64,000 nt of DNA from Symsagittifera roscoffensis (lineage: Eukaryota; Xenacoelomorpha; Acoela; Convolutidae), in the NCBI RefSeq assembly GCF_963678635.1, contig NC_087067.1:28942403-29006402 (forward strand), in the 5' to 3' direction. Of the stretch, positions 33,353 to 44,639 are shown in pieces. A program made the translations under genes and the position numbers. Below the pieces are notes generated by a model. That model was given only the letters and a program-made list of their open reading frames with translations. It was not told the DNA's origin and searched no databases. Numbering within the stretch: position 1 is the stretch's first letter; the number at the start of each line of letters is the position of its first letter.

Positions 33353-34811
33353 AGTTTGCACAATTTGAGATAATAAGTGTAATCCAATTGCAGGGTGAAA
33401 TTTGCACCATTTAAGATAATAAGTGTAATCCAATTGCAGGGTGAAAATTGAAACAACTACAAAAAATCGCCTATCAAAAATTCCAGAGGCGACTTAAATA
33501 TTTATATATATTGCAGACGGATGAAACAGTCCAAAGATCTGCCTCAATTTCAATCATGAAGATTAACAAAACTTAAATTTTTTTTGGCAAGATCCACAAT
33601 AAAACCAGAAAAGGACATTTCATTAGAAAACTAAAGAGATACACGCGGTCCTAAATTATAACCTTCACATTTTTCACGTGTTTTTCATATTTATTTGTTT
33701 ATTAGTTTTTTTTATATTTTACGAGAAAAAAACTAATAGAACAAAAGAATCGAAAAATAAGGACAGTAGTACAAAATCCGATCATAGTTAAGAAAAATAC
33801 AGCATTTTTTTTAAGTAGTGTCGCTTTTTCTGCGCGATGAAATCAAGAACTGAACAAAAAAATATTCGACAGATATAGTAAAATCAGCCAAATAAAATCA
33901 GCAAATACAAATAAAACGGAAAAATTAACCGTTTTTTTAGATTTTTTTAGTTTTTGAATCCGATGGGTGCTACAATCTCAAAAACCTAACTTTACTCGAG
34001 CTTACTTGAGGTTTCACGGCTTAATTTAGGCTACTGTGGCTTTTATATTATTAAAATAACGTATTGTAAGCCAGCTCTCTCGCTTTATTTGCTCGAATTA
34101 GGACTAGCAACCAAAAATTTTAAACCCGTTCTACCAATACTGAGGCAACTCTTTGAAAGACTGTTGGTTCTTTGAAAGACTAGACCGTCGTTGTCAATTT
34201 TTTCTTGTCGTTTGAATGAAGACTCAAGCCTTTTAAAATAATATATCACTGGACAAATTTAATTGATTATTTGTGGTACCTGATTTTGCGTCAAAAAATG
34301 AAAAAATAAAACTAACTCGAATAAAAAGTTATGTTTTTCCAAAAATTGGAACAAAAAAGTTATCTGAAGGTATCTTCCAGACTTTCCAATCACTAACAGA
34401 AGTATTAACGACACGTTCTCCGACAAATATAGAAAAAAAAATCGCATTTCACAAAATCAAAAAAATAATATCATTTACACTCAGTTTTGGTTTCAATTTT
34501 TTCAAGCAGAAAAACGACTTCGATTATTTTGAGGCATACGGCTTTAATCATTGCTTTTTATGACTACTAGGAAAATGAACAGATAAAAAAAATTATTGCA
34601 TAATTTAAAAAAACTCTTCAAAAACAGTAAGTTTTACAAAAAAAATATTTAACCTAATTAGCTGCACAGTTACACAGGCGAAGCAAAGCTTCGCACCAAT
34701 TGCTATACAACGCAAACATACAAAAAAGTAAAGAAAATGAAAAAATTGCGTTTCAAGAAATAAATTTTCGTAAGTTTCGAAAAAAATTGAAATCAACTAC
34801 AATGAAATTTG
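33353..34811. repeat. 1,480-bp tandem duplication, unit 2
   Basis: Follows unit 1 directly in the same orientation with a constant 1,480-bp offset. It ends at AATGAAATTTG, where unit 1 continues into the junction with unit 2. Confidence 0.93.
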
Positions 34812-35363
34812 CTTAGAGAACAAAAAAAGTCTGTGATGTAGTAACTAAGACAACAATCTTTGAGCAGACACCACTTGAGCCAAAAAAAATTATAAAAAAA
34901 CTGTATTTTCAAGTCTCCCTAAAAGTACAATGAACAACACTCTCACTTGCAACTACAAGGAAAGTTTTTGGAGCACAAAAAAATCTGTGATCGGAAAACT
35001 AAGCCGACAAAGCTTGATCAGACAAACGAAAGTCCGAAGTACTTCAGGACGCAAAGTCGCCGGCCTTACTTCTAGGTCAAACGGGAAGGAATCTAAAAGT
35101 TGTTCAGGAACAAAAAATGAAGCAAGATTTGTAGGAAAAGTTGCTTACGGGAAAAAAAGTATTGAGCATTGAAAATGCGTTTGAAAGTTTATTTTACTTC
35201 TACAAAAGATTCTGTGGAAACTGAAAAAAAAATTGTCCCGACTCCACGGTCTAAAAACTGCGGTTTGATACAGCTTGCTACTTGCAAGCGTGAGCTCCAA
35301 AAACGAATAAATAGAATTCGATGTTTCTTCGAACATGTTCGACTCATCTACAAAATATATTGA
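34812..35363 (+). other. Two short adjacent ORFs on a degenerate repeat, doubtful
   Basis: A frame at 34,930-35,172 (ATG start, 80 codons, Lys/Ser/Arg-rich) is followed by one at 35,169-35,363. The segment around 34,823-34,880 resembles 34,970-35,030 (ACAAAAAA.TCTGTGAT then ACTAAG and CAGACA), so the open frame may come from repeat structure. No family was recognised. Confidence 0.2.
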
Positions 35364-35994
35364 TTGGATTCATTTTCTTAAGTTTGTTTTTACCTTCCTG
35401 GTTTACAAATAACTTCAACTTTGATCATCACGGGAACAGAAGTCAAGCGATAAGACTTGTTGATAAGACATGTAAGCATGATTTTTGAAAAAAAGGTAAC
35501 CAAATATACGCTAGTGAAGCAGAATAATCAAAAAACTATCATCTATTCGCGCCGGACAAGTTTTCAGCTCTTCAATGTTCTGCCGTTTATCCAAACCTAA
35601 ACGTAGTTTAAATTACTATGAAGTAAAAGGTTTGGTCTTCATTATGCACTTAAAGGACGACAAGCACAAATCCGATTACTCCTCAATTGCGTTCATACTT
35701 AGATTTAAAATGCATCACAATTAAGTCTGTCAAATGTTGTTTTTCAAACTATCCAAACTAATGCAAAAAAAGTTTGAAAAAGTCTAATTCGATGAATTCA
35801 TTTATGTACATATTATGCAGCTATTTACATACAAATTTTTACAGTACTATATAAGTGAACTATTCACATTAGACTTCAGTTCTTGAAACAGACCAGACTC
35901 TTCTCGGGTTTTTAGTGATTTGTATCTTTGTACTTAAAGCTGGTCTACTTAGAATAATTGTTCCAAGTTCAGAGGTAGAAGAATGACATCTGAT
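35364..35994. other. Downstream flank of STYXL1 (minus strand)
   Basis: Non-coding; presumably holds the 3' UTR. No clear minus-strand AATAAA was noticed next to the stop. Confidence 0.4.
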
Positions 35995-36126
35995 TTAGAA
36001 AGCGGGATCTTCTATGTCTGTTTTTCTCTCTCCAAGTACTTTCTCCTCCCACTGGGATAGTTGCTTAATGAAGCCTCTATTCGGTCGAGTGCTTTTCTGA
36101 CACTTGAGCACAGCTTTCCACGCCTC
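35995..36126 (-). CDS. STYXL1: STYXL1 exon 8 (C terminus)
   Basis: The acceptor is TTTTTTCAG|GAGGCG. It encodes EAWKAVLKCQKS, then RPNRGFIKQLSQWEEKVLG and ends DIEDPAF, TAA. This is the typical last helix of DSP-like folds. Confidence 0.94.
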   Translation of the reverse strand, partial: EAWKAVLKCQKSTRPNRGFIKQLSQWEEKVLGERKTDIEDPAF

Positions 36127-39100
36127 CTGAAAAAACAAACAAATCAATAAAGAACTTAGCTTAGATCTGTTTAACAACCCAATAGGGGAGGAAATAATTA
36201 ACAACGTACAAAATTCGCATAAGCTTAACTGTTCAATTCTTTCTTTATGGGGGATTCTTAGGGGTGGGGTAATAGTTAACAAGATCCTATCTAACTATTT
36301 TGGCCATATGTTTGATTTCTACTAATCAAGTGTAAGCATCTCACTATTTTTTCATAATTTCGACAATTTCTACAAATTTGGATCGTTCACCTAAAAAACC
36401 ATTTAAATTATTCGATTAGGTTAACCGCCTTATTGAGATAAAAATTAAAAAGTGCAATTCATTTGTTCATACTCGGAGCGTGCATTTCTCTTTGTACACA
36501 AGGTATGCTAGTGCCACTGCACTGTTGCGACTGATGCCCAGGTCAGAATAGATCAACACGACGTCAGAATTTTCCAATCGATCATCTAGAAAAAAATTTA
36601 CCAGATTGAATATAATATTAAATCAACAGACAGTTTGAAAAGTCTCGATGAACGCAGGGACACCGAAAACAAATTGACACTGTTTTTGCTATTATTCGAC
36701 TTTCGAAACTCAGAAAAATTAAGTCAAATTAAAGCTTTTAGGATAAAACGAATCTTTTCTGAACATTGGGTCAATAGATAACTTTTTTATTCCGCAGAAA
36801 AAACTGAAAAATTGGATCCGACAAGTGAATCTTAAAAATCAGTCATGTTACTTCGCGCCATTTCCAGTTACTTCATTGGAGAATCATAGCCAAGAATCAT
36901 ATCTTTTTGTTTTCGAAGAAAAAGGGATAAGCCGCTTATGCAGAAGAAATTCACCCAACCTGCAATTTTGACTGAACCCAAAAACCCAGTTTGGCAAGGT
37001 ATTTCTCGAGAAAAGTCAAAAATTCGTCGAAAAATATAAAAATTTTGACTTTTCCGAGGGCCAAAACTTTTTGGGTCAAAGAAATTGGGCGTATTCGGGT
37101 ATGCATATGGGCTTCTCAAAACCCGTTTTTTGAATTGAAATCAAAATTCCAGATATGGGAAGGTATTTTTCGGTAAAATTCATTAAGTTTAAAAAAACGC
37201 ACAAAAAATCGACTTTTCTGAGGATATCAAAAAATTTGTGAGTGACCGCTGTGACATGGGAGCTTAACAACGCCCTTTATCTCCATTGAAGCCACAAACT
37301 CAGGTTTATGAGGCTAGTTTTCGACAAAAGTCAAAAAAGATTTAAAAAAAACGGTCAAAAAAAGACAATTAAATTCACTATTCCGAGGACCATAAATTTA
37401 GGTTAAAAAAATTTTGGGCGTAGCTGCTCATGGAGGGGAGTTTTTCAAAACCGAAAAAATTGTTAAAACAAAAATCTCAAATCATATTAGTTTTTGGAGT
37501 TTTAAGCGCCATTTTGGGAATAAAAAAAATTCTTTAACTATTTTAAGTAAGTTTTTCTTCTACCAAAACTGTTTTCCAACTGGTTTTTATACTATGCTTG
37601 CCGAATATGCCTAATTTCTAATTTTTCGTTCATAATTTTATCAGCCCAGAGAAAAAACGACATTATTAGGTTTAAAAAAATGTATTTTTATAGTCGGAAT
37701 ATTCTGTGCTATGTGCACAGTAGCCCAGCTAACCTTGTTTGAGTTACCTGTCTGTTGAAAATTTATTTTGATGGAACCAGTGACACAGAGTCGAAGCTGC
37801 GCGTCAAAAAGCAGCTCAATAAAATGAAATAAGAAAGAAAAAAGTAGAAATAAGCCTGAACGACTTTGCCACGCTACGGATTCAAACCTCCGAAGAACAG
37901 ATTAAATATCTCACGCGCTAATCTCTCAGCTACGCACAATTAACAATCGTCAACCACTAGCTACAAATAAAGCAGACAACAGATGCTATGATATTTCTAA
38001 TGCTACAGATCGTAACTAAAGCAAAAGAGCCACCAAATGAGCACTTTTATTTGCGAGTTAGATTGGGGGAAAGAAGGTTCATACTAATACACTACGCTCG
38101 CATGCCGGCTAGTGTAATAACGATAGGACGAACAGATGCAACTCAGAAACAAAGATTTTGTCCAAAAAATTTTGCTGTTCTCAGGGATTTGACCTTCTCA
38201 CCAACTAAAGGGTCCATCCTTTGGTAATATCTTATGCCGTCCATTTTATGCCCACCAACCCTAAAATCTTTCCTAAAATCGAGATACTAATTTTGAAGGA
38301 GAGCGCGCGCAAAAAAAAACACAAATTTGGTTAAAATTTTCTACAAACTGCAAAAAGATCACACCCCCCTCCCCTCGAGAAAAACCTAGATCTGCCCCTG
38401 AGCTTTGTGATTTTCTGAGGCCACAATATTCGGCCATCAGGAATACCTTATAAAATAATAATTCTGACATTAGTTCATTTGAACTGTTTGCAATTAATCA
38501 GTTCAATGAAAGGCTTGATAGTTCTCACCAATAAACTTGCAGACAGCGTCGAGACACGAGAGTAGATCGCTTCCAACTTCGTCTTCTATCCCAACTCGAC
38601 ACAATTTATCCGAATCGGTGGCAAAACTGAAAAGAGACAGAAACAACTTCATTAGAGAACTGCGTCAAAGCATTAAACAGAATTCTTAAATCAGTGAAAA
38701 TATCAGAAACAAATTTGTTGCGATTCAAACACAGCAGTAAAGTTGTACTTAGCATACACACCCAAAAAACAGGCAAGCACTCAAATATGTTAAAGATTCT
38801 TTTGAACGCCTCAAACTCAGTTTTGCCTCAAACGATATTCTCAAAACTCGCCAATTATGCAGAAGTTTGGGACTGAGTGAAACCTAAACAGTGCTACGTG
38901 CTACTCACTATGTCTCGTTTTCGTTCGTGACAGCGACATGTGCTCTCACTTTGAGGTCCTTCTGGATTCGCTTGTTCAGAGCCTGCTCCACACTGCCCAT
39001 GTACAACTGTCCAGGTATGATCTCAGTCGGATATGTCACAATCACGTCCAGCTCCTCAAACATTATGAACTTCTATCACACACGATCATTAGAAAAATGC

Positions 39101-42100
39101 AGTTTTCATTGATAGGATTTTGTAGAGGACCCTTTAGAGGTCTCCTCGGATCAAAATGAAGCTAGGCCAAATGAAAACTAGAAGGGTTGAATTGTTGTAC
39201 ATTTTGAGAACTGACAACGCTACTTTTACTTAAATTGCCTTTTACCATCTCGCTATCAGAGAAGTTTTTTATGGCTCTCGACCGAAACTAATTTTCGATT
39301 TCTTTCATGTTTTACTATTTCATTGAGCATTAATCTAAAAAAAAGAAAAATAGAATAACAGTTTGTAGATCTAAAGAGACTGAAAGACAATTGTTACTAG
39401 AGTGTTCTTGTAAAACTGGCGAGACCTCCAGTCGCCAATTGGACCCTGCTTAGCCAGCGAGGCCAAGGCAGGACCTACTCTACTTGCGTCGTAGCTCGAT
39501 TCATCTCGATGCTGAAATCAAGGCTGCTAAGTTATGAGATATAACATGTTATAGCATAACTACTCAATGTTAAATTGCACCTCGAATCATTTCATTTTGC
39601 ACGTTTGAACAAAACTGCCACTTTTTAATCTTTTAACTATCTTTGACGATAATTCAATGAATAGTCTGATAGCTTCTTACGTAGCTCATTTAGTTTTAAA
39701 TAATTTTTCTAGGCCATTGAGTATGTAAACCCATCTCTTGACTTCACATCCATTAGAAATCAGATAGACGATCTTTAGACGGTTCAGCTTCGTTAAGCTA
39801 GCCCGGATCAGTCAATCTTGACCTCCTGCACCAATGACCGAACCGAAACAGTCGAAGCATTCATGTTTAAAAACTCATTGATTGAACATAGTCCTGAGCT
39901 ATTGTTTTGCTGGTATCAAAAACTGCGAACACGCTAATTGATTTGGGAGTTCCAATAATTTTCTGTGATACTTGGTTGCAACTAACTTTAAATAGTTAGG
40001 GCAACCAACTTTAAATGTCAATTATTATATTTGACGAGGGAAAATGACCGAATAACAGGTTATGAAAACTTTCGATGAAGAAATATACAATACCCAGTAA
40101 ATTTGACAGGTCTTTGACTTCAAATCAAGTTTTATTATTAATTGAGTATTTAAAGTCCAGAACCCACAATTTAAAAATGCAGATATTTTTAGAGCATCTT
40201 GAATGATCCTTAGGCTCATCAATGATAGCCCTTTGTCAGCCGTCTGCCGATAGGAGAAAGATATACAGGTATGACTTGAGTATGACAGGTATGACTCAAG
40301 TTTTATTATTAATTGAGTATTTAAAGTCCAGAACCCACATTTTAAAAATGCAGATATTTTTAGAGCATCTTGAATGATCCTTAGGCTCATCAATGATAGC
40401 CCTTTGTCAGCCGTCTGCCGATAGGAGAAAGATATACACTTACCTTGGGCATGTAGAGTATCTTCTTAGTTCTGAGAAATGGGTACAGCTTGGAAAAATC
40501 TTCGTATCCACCTGAAGCATATCCTTTTTTTTATTTCTTCAATATTCAAACTTTTTTTCGAATCATTTGGATAGTCTAAATGACCCTGAACAACCTCGGT
40601 GTTCAAAAATCCAGCAATGAGCACACAGAAGATAAAAGACGAAAAAACCGCAGAAAACTTTGGATGCAAAAAAAAGTGTCGGACACTAATGATTGAAAAC
40701 TGTTTCTATTTTCGACCACGTCTTTTTAAGATTATTGACCAAAAATATATATTTAGCACAAAAGTGCGGGCATTCTAATTCTCTCGTTGATCATCAAGCA
40801 AACTATATGGCTTTCGCAGAGTGTTGAAAGTCATGTAGGAAATATTTTTCGGGATCTAATTTTTTGATGTTGCGTTTTCAATGTATCCAAGTACAGCATG
40901 AGCGATACTCAGCCTCAAAATCTCCCTAGAACACACTCAAAAGTGGTTCTAAAAACACAACAAAAAGTCGCTAAAAACGAAATGAAACGCGAATTTTTTA
41001 AATGTAGATTAATTTAGAATTAATTTAAATTTTGGCAATGTAAATTGTAGCTTGGAAAATTTCTATTTTATACTTCAGTGTCTTAATGGAAACTTTTTGA
41101 TACATATATTTTTTAAAATATCACTGTCCCGTTCGTAAAGCTGTATTTCTGAAAAACCACTATTTTCTAACTCCAAATCGATTGTAAGGAGGGAGGGTGT
41201 AAGTGTTTACCATCTGCGATTTGTATTGGGTTTTTGCTGCCTTGTGCGACTAAGAATTTGGCCAACTGGATCGCATTCAACTCATCTTCACTTTCGCTCG
41301 CGTCTCTTGATCTCGAGTGTCCATCATAGACCACAATGTGTTCCTTGCACTCCAACTCTGCCTCGTAGGGAACTTTCCATTGTCCATCCTACAAACGCAA
41401 CATCAATTTCAACTCCATAAGAAGGCGGTAGATAACCAGCCGCAGTTAAACCAGCCAAAAAAACTTTTCGTTACAGCATAAACACTATTTGGCTGACTTA
41501 ATACGTTCCTCGTTTTCGGTCTAATTATATATCGGCTGGCCTTTTCCCGATGAATTTTTATTTCAATGAACCAAGAATTTGGTGTTTGAGACATTCAAGA
41601 AAAGGATAGAGCCATCCAGAATAATATGTAAGATCAGAACTTAACCAAGAAATCTAGTGGATCGGATAACGCGATCTGCAATAAAAAATCATTCGGAATC
41701 TAATTTTCGAACACTGCAGAACAGGCGAACGCAATTCGTAACAGCGACAACTGGTAAATTTATATTTTTAAAATTAATTTCTTTCAATATTATATAAATC
41801 TGCTTAATGTGAAATATATTAATAAATTATGTCAAATTAACACGAAAACCATCCTAAGTGTAAATTAGTCTGAAAGACGGAAAAATCCTGATAAATTTGT
41901 ATTTTTCGAATTCCAAATCAACTCTTTGCATTTTTTGGAATCGAAATAATGGCTAATAGCACTTAAACATGATAACTCACTCAACCCCCTACACGATTAC
42001 TTTGAGGCACCAAAAATCGAGTGGACCTGACTAAAACAAAATTAAACAGGGATAGCGGTGCATTTTTGTTCGCAAATTGAGATGCTTTTTCTTCGTTAGA

Positions 42101-43597
42101 TCGGATCTGAAAGAAAACCCAGAAACTAAGTACAATCGATAGTAAGAGTACAATCAATACGCAAGTTTGAAAAAGTTTTAATCAAAAAATAAATCGACAA
42201 AAAAATTTGCAGAACATTTTTTGGTTATTAATTCTGTATTATATACTTGCTCGCACGTTTTATTTGCTCGAAATTAGATAAAATATTAAAAATTTATACT
42301 GGTTTCTCTCTGAGCTGAGGATTTTTTGGACTTTTTAATATGATCTGAATCAGGACTGCAAGGGCTTCAAAATGATACATCAGTCAGCCCTTCCGACAAA
42401 TTTTTGTGGTACCTGAGAACAAAATAAGAAAAAAATAGCCAACAGACAGTTGGAAAAGAGTCAACGAACGCAAGGAAACAGAAGAAATACTTCGTTTTTT
42501 TTTTGAAAAAAAAATCAACACTCAATTTTCAAAACAAATAGATGGCCTTCAAGTTCTTTGAATTTCAAAAACAATTGATATTTGCACATTTAGGATAAAA
42601 TTATCTCAATTTGAAAAAAATTTCAATGGAAAGATTTTTTTTTCTGCTCGGAAATCTGAAAATTATATACTACAATCGAAACTAGAAGTGGACCTCGTTT
42701 TTCGTGAACTTAACACTTTTGCTGTTCGATTGTGCAGTTTGCCTTCCTTTTAACCAAATAAATCAACTAAATTAAAAAGAAATCAAAAGTTCAAACCTCG
42801 AAAAATCAAATTTGATCGTGAACATATTTGACACTTCCTGAAAAAAAAAAACAAAAAAAATTATCTGAAAAACTAAAACTCCCCCGAACACAAAACTCCT
42901 CACAAAACTCAGAAAACAAAAATTTGAGTGAATTAGTGTTTCCCGTTTACAAATAGTAAGCGTCGTGGCTCGATATGAAACTGAGATTATGTCCATCGGA
43001 CCGTATGTTTTTTTATTTATATTCAGGAAACGTTTAAAAAAAATACTGTTAGCAATTATCGCATGATTTCTTATTTAATTTGAGGAAACGTTTAAAACAA
43101 ATACAGTGAGCAATTACTCAAAGAAAAAATTGAATTTAGGTTAACTTTGAATAACGCTCTTCGTCTTGAAAGGTACTCATCAATTTGAACTTAAATCCCG
43201 TCCAATCAAATCCATTGAGCTCAGTATGCAATTTGTATCAAGTTTGCCAATTTTAAGCGCAAAAATCAACTAGGTGTCGTTAGAATACGAGCGGAAATAA
43301 AATATGCAGAACAAATTTTTAAAAACCGAACCAAAAATGAAAACTTACATCTTGGCGAGGGGCCAACTTTGCCGTTATAATATGGGACTCGGCATACTCA
43401 GCAGCTGACCTAGCATCTAAAATGAACAGACTTCATAGATGTTTGGTTTACATTCATTCTTAAATATCCTTGATTTGTGTTCAATTTTAACTACCTAATA
43501 TTAACAGGAAATTGTTATCAGATACGGAAGGATAGCGTGATCTCTGTTGAATAATATTATACAATTCGGTGGGCTTTAGAAATTGAATTCGATTCAT
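35995..43597 (-). CDS. STYXL1: Serine/threonine/tyrosine-interacting-like protein 1 (MK-STYX pseudophosphatase)
   Basis: Eight exons in transcription order: 43597-43495, 43416-43349, 41388-41211, 40511-40444, 39072-38909, 38626-38529, 36585-36473 and 36126-35995. All have GT-AG borders and agree in phase, giving 924 nt and 307 residues (human protein 313). Residues 1-139 match the rhodanese/CH2-like half (PTELYNII, DARSAAEYAESHIITA, HIVVYDG, GGYEDFSKLYPFLRTKKI). Residues 140-307 match the dual-specificity-phosphatase-like half (IIPGQLYMG, IQKDLKVRAHVAV, LIYSDLGISRN, RPNRGFIKQL, DIEDPAF). In the signature H-C-X5-R, His is Tyr239, Cys is Ser240 and Arg246 is kept, so catalysis should be lost. 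Family role: regulatory pseudophosphatase that binds stress-granule and mitochondrial phosphatase partners. The start is the ATG that aligns with the vertebrate N terminus; an upstream tandem copy of this exon start complicates the 5' end. Confidence 0.95.
36473..36585 (-). CDS. STYXL1: STYXL1 exon 7 (dead active-site loop)
   Basis: Runs from TTTCTAG|ATGATC to CTCCGA|GTATGA. It carries VVLIYSDLGISRNSAVALAYL, with Tyr-Ser in place of His-Cys and the Arg kept. Confidence 0.94.
36620..36830. repeat. Intronic repeat shared with about 42,430-42,690
   Basis: Shared order: CAACAGACAGTT, AAAAG..TC, GAACGCA, TTTAGGATAAAA and CTGAAAA. The level of similarity is low. Nature unknown. Confidence 0.35.
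37495..37740 (+). repeat. Dispersed AT-rich repeat family, third locus
   Basis: Contains TTTAAGCGCCATTTTGGGAA, then AAAAAACGACATTATTAGG and finally a GTCGGAATATTCTGTGCT motif. This is the same order as at 6,240-6,790. Confidence 0.55.
37862..37940 (-). repeat. tRNA-derived SINE-like sequence
   Basis: On the minus strand an A box (GTAGCTGAGAGATTAGCG) and a B box (GGTTTGAATCC) stand at tRNA spacing. The acceptor arms do not pair well, so this is more likely a SINE head or tRNA pseudogene than a working tRNA. Confidence 0.55.
38297..38400. mobile_element. hAT-type MITE fragment
   Basis: Only one terminus is present. CCTCGAGAAAAACCTAGATC followed by TGCCCCTG is the inverse of the left end at 27,786. 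The other end is lost. Confidence 0.7.
38529..38626 (-). CDS. STYXL1: STYXL1 exon 6
   Basis: Runs from TTTTCAG|TTTTGC to TTATTG|GTGAGA. It encodes FATDSDKLCRVGIEDEVGSD and AVCKFI, matching the stretch before the active-site loop. Confidence 0.93.
38909..39072 (-). CDS. STYXL1: STYXL1 exon 5
   Basis: Runs from GTGATAG|AAGTTC to GACATA|GTGAGT. It encodes EIIPGQLYMGSVEQALNKRI and QKDLKVRAHVAVTNEN, the first strands of the phosphatase-like domain. Confidence 0.94.
39073..40443. other. STYXL1 intron 4
   Basis: No exon seen. It includes the tandem duplication at 40,126-40,438 next to the donor of exon 4. Confidence 0.5.
40126..40438. repeat. Direct tandem duplication, period 171 bp, next to a splice donor
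   Basis: Two copies of about 141 bp (from 40,126 and 40,297), starting CAAGTTTTATTATTAATTGA and ending GATATACA, joined by a short GTATGACTT-rich linker. The second copy ends four bases from the exon 4 donor. Confidence 0.9.
40444..40511 (-). CDS. STYXL1: STYXL1 exon 4
   Basis: Runs from ATGCTTCAG|GTGGAT to CCCAAG|GTAAGT. It encodes GYEDFSKLYPFLRTKKILYM, the end of the rhodanese-like domain. The first two bases complete Gly117. Confidence 0.95.
41211..41388 (-). CDS. STYXL1: STYXL1 exon 3
   Basis: Runs from TTTGTAG|GATGGA to GCAGATG|GTAAAC. It encodes KEHIVVYDG, an acidic Ser/Asp/Glu linker (SESEDE) and AIQLAKFLVAQGSKNPIQIA. The acidic insert is also present in vertebrate relatives. Confidence 0.94.
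41389..43348. other. STYXL1 intron 2
   Basis: AT-rich, without a recognisable exon. About 42,170-42,700 shares scattered motifs (TTTGTGGTACCTGA; TATTTGCTCGAA) with the 1,480-bp duplicated unit, suggesting one old repeat family. Confidence 0.4.
43349..43416 (-). CDS. STYXL1: STYXL1 exon 2
   Basis: Runs from CATTTTAG|ATGCTA to CAAGAT|GTAAGT. It encodes ARSAAEYAESHIITAKLAPR, the start of the rhodanese-like fold (Asp-Ala-Arg motif). Confidence 0.95.
43495..43597 (-). CDS. STYXL1: STYXL1 exon 1, coding part
   Basis: ATG at 43,597; encodes MNRIQFLKPTELYNIIQQ and ends FLLIL before TTAG|GTAGTT. An acceptor (TATATTTCAG|GACTAT) sits 25 bases upstream of the ATG, so the exon may begin at 43,622 with an upstream non-coding exon. 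An in-frame TAA follows this acceptor, which supports the chosen start. Confidence 0.88.
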
Positions 43598-43695
43598 TTT
43601 CACAATATTTACATAGATAGTCCTGAAATATAATACAATTCAGTTGGCTTTAGAAAATGAATTCGATTCATTTTCACAATATTTACATAGATAGT
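43548..43695. repeat. 74-bp tandem duplication of the STYXL1 exon 1 start
   Basis: Acceptor, leader, ATG and the first 12 codons are repeated directly upstream (units about 43,548-43,621 and 43,622-43,695). The outer ATG (43,671) opens a frame that begins MNRIHFLKPTELYYI and stops after 20 codons, before the true ATG. Confidence 0.88.
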
Positions 43696-43699
43696 CCTG

Positions 43700-44630
43700 A
43701 AAAAATAGAAAATCAGAGCAATCGATGAGATCTGTAACAGTCGCCAGAAAGTTAAGCTAGGTTCTAAAACGACTGGCTAGCGTGTTATGAGAGCTTCACA
43801 TGCTTTTGATCATCTCTACCAAGCCAGTTCAATGTGTGGTTCACTAACAATGGGTCGACAAAGTCGTTACAACTTAAAGGCTAACGGCCAAACCGCGCAA
43901 ATTAACTTAGTTACATACAGAAATAGTGAGCTCATAGCTGGGTCTCAAAATCCCCAGACCACGAGGTCACTCCTAGAAACAGGTCTACTCCTTATATAAT
44001 ATTGCTATTGTTCAGTAGATAAAAATCATCATATCCATCGGAGATGGATCCACCCTTTCCCTCAACCCCCAGCTTCTAATTATCTGATAGTGAATCTGAT
44101 AGTTCTTGAATCCGGACGAAGATCTGTCTTCTTGACGAGCAGGAAGGGTAGTAAAATCCTCCCGACAGCCCTCTGGATTCTCGGCAATTGCTCGGTAACG
44201 ATTGTAGATGTACAATCGTTACAACTCGGAGCGCTCTTCTTCGAATATTCATGAAATAAATTTCTGTCGTTCGCTATATTAGTCACACGTCTTTTTGTCT
44301 AAGTGAAAATCGTTGTCCCAATTTTCGCGCTTCTTCAGTTAACGCGAAATATAAAATTGGTAGGTGTCATGCACACCTAATTCGAAAATTTGAAATTAAA
44401 TTCCTCGATCCAAATTGACTTCTCCGAATACGTTCAATTGAATGATTAACACTGTTAATCGTCCAAAACAGTCAATTCTACCGCCAAACTGCTTCAAATA
44501 AAAAGTCGTTGTTGATATGCATTTTCGGTCATTTTGGTCGAATGTCACAATCGTGATAATTCTCAAATACTTATATAAAGTTTGTCTTTTATGCATAATG
44601 GTCTTGTTAAATGATACTATTGAGTAATGA
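43700..44630. other. Upstream region of STYXL1
   Basis: Would hold 5' non-coding exon(s) and the promoter. I could not fix a transcription start. It has short frames only. Confidence 0.35.
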
Positions 44631-44639
44631 TCTTTAAGA

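Larger units (their letters stand above)
36831..38296. other. STYXL1 intron 6, repeat-bearing
   Basis: Besides the repeats listed separately at 37,495 and 37,862, I see no exon. Two similar blocks at about 36,970-37,100 and 37,130-37,230 share AAAA.CCGTTTT/CCAGTTT and GACTTTTC.GAGG motifs. Confidence 0.4.

Noticed and set aside
34930-35363. Two adjacent plus-strand ORFs as a novel two-exon gene
   Set aside because: No known domain, no clear splice signals, and an underlying degenerate repeat. Reported only as doubtful sequence.
37862-37940. A functional tRNA gene
   Set aside because: A and B boxes are present, but the acceptor and anticodon stems do not pair convincingly.
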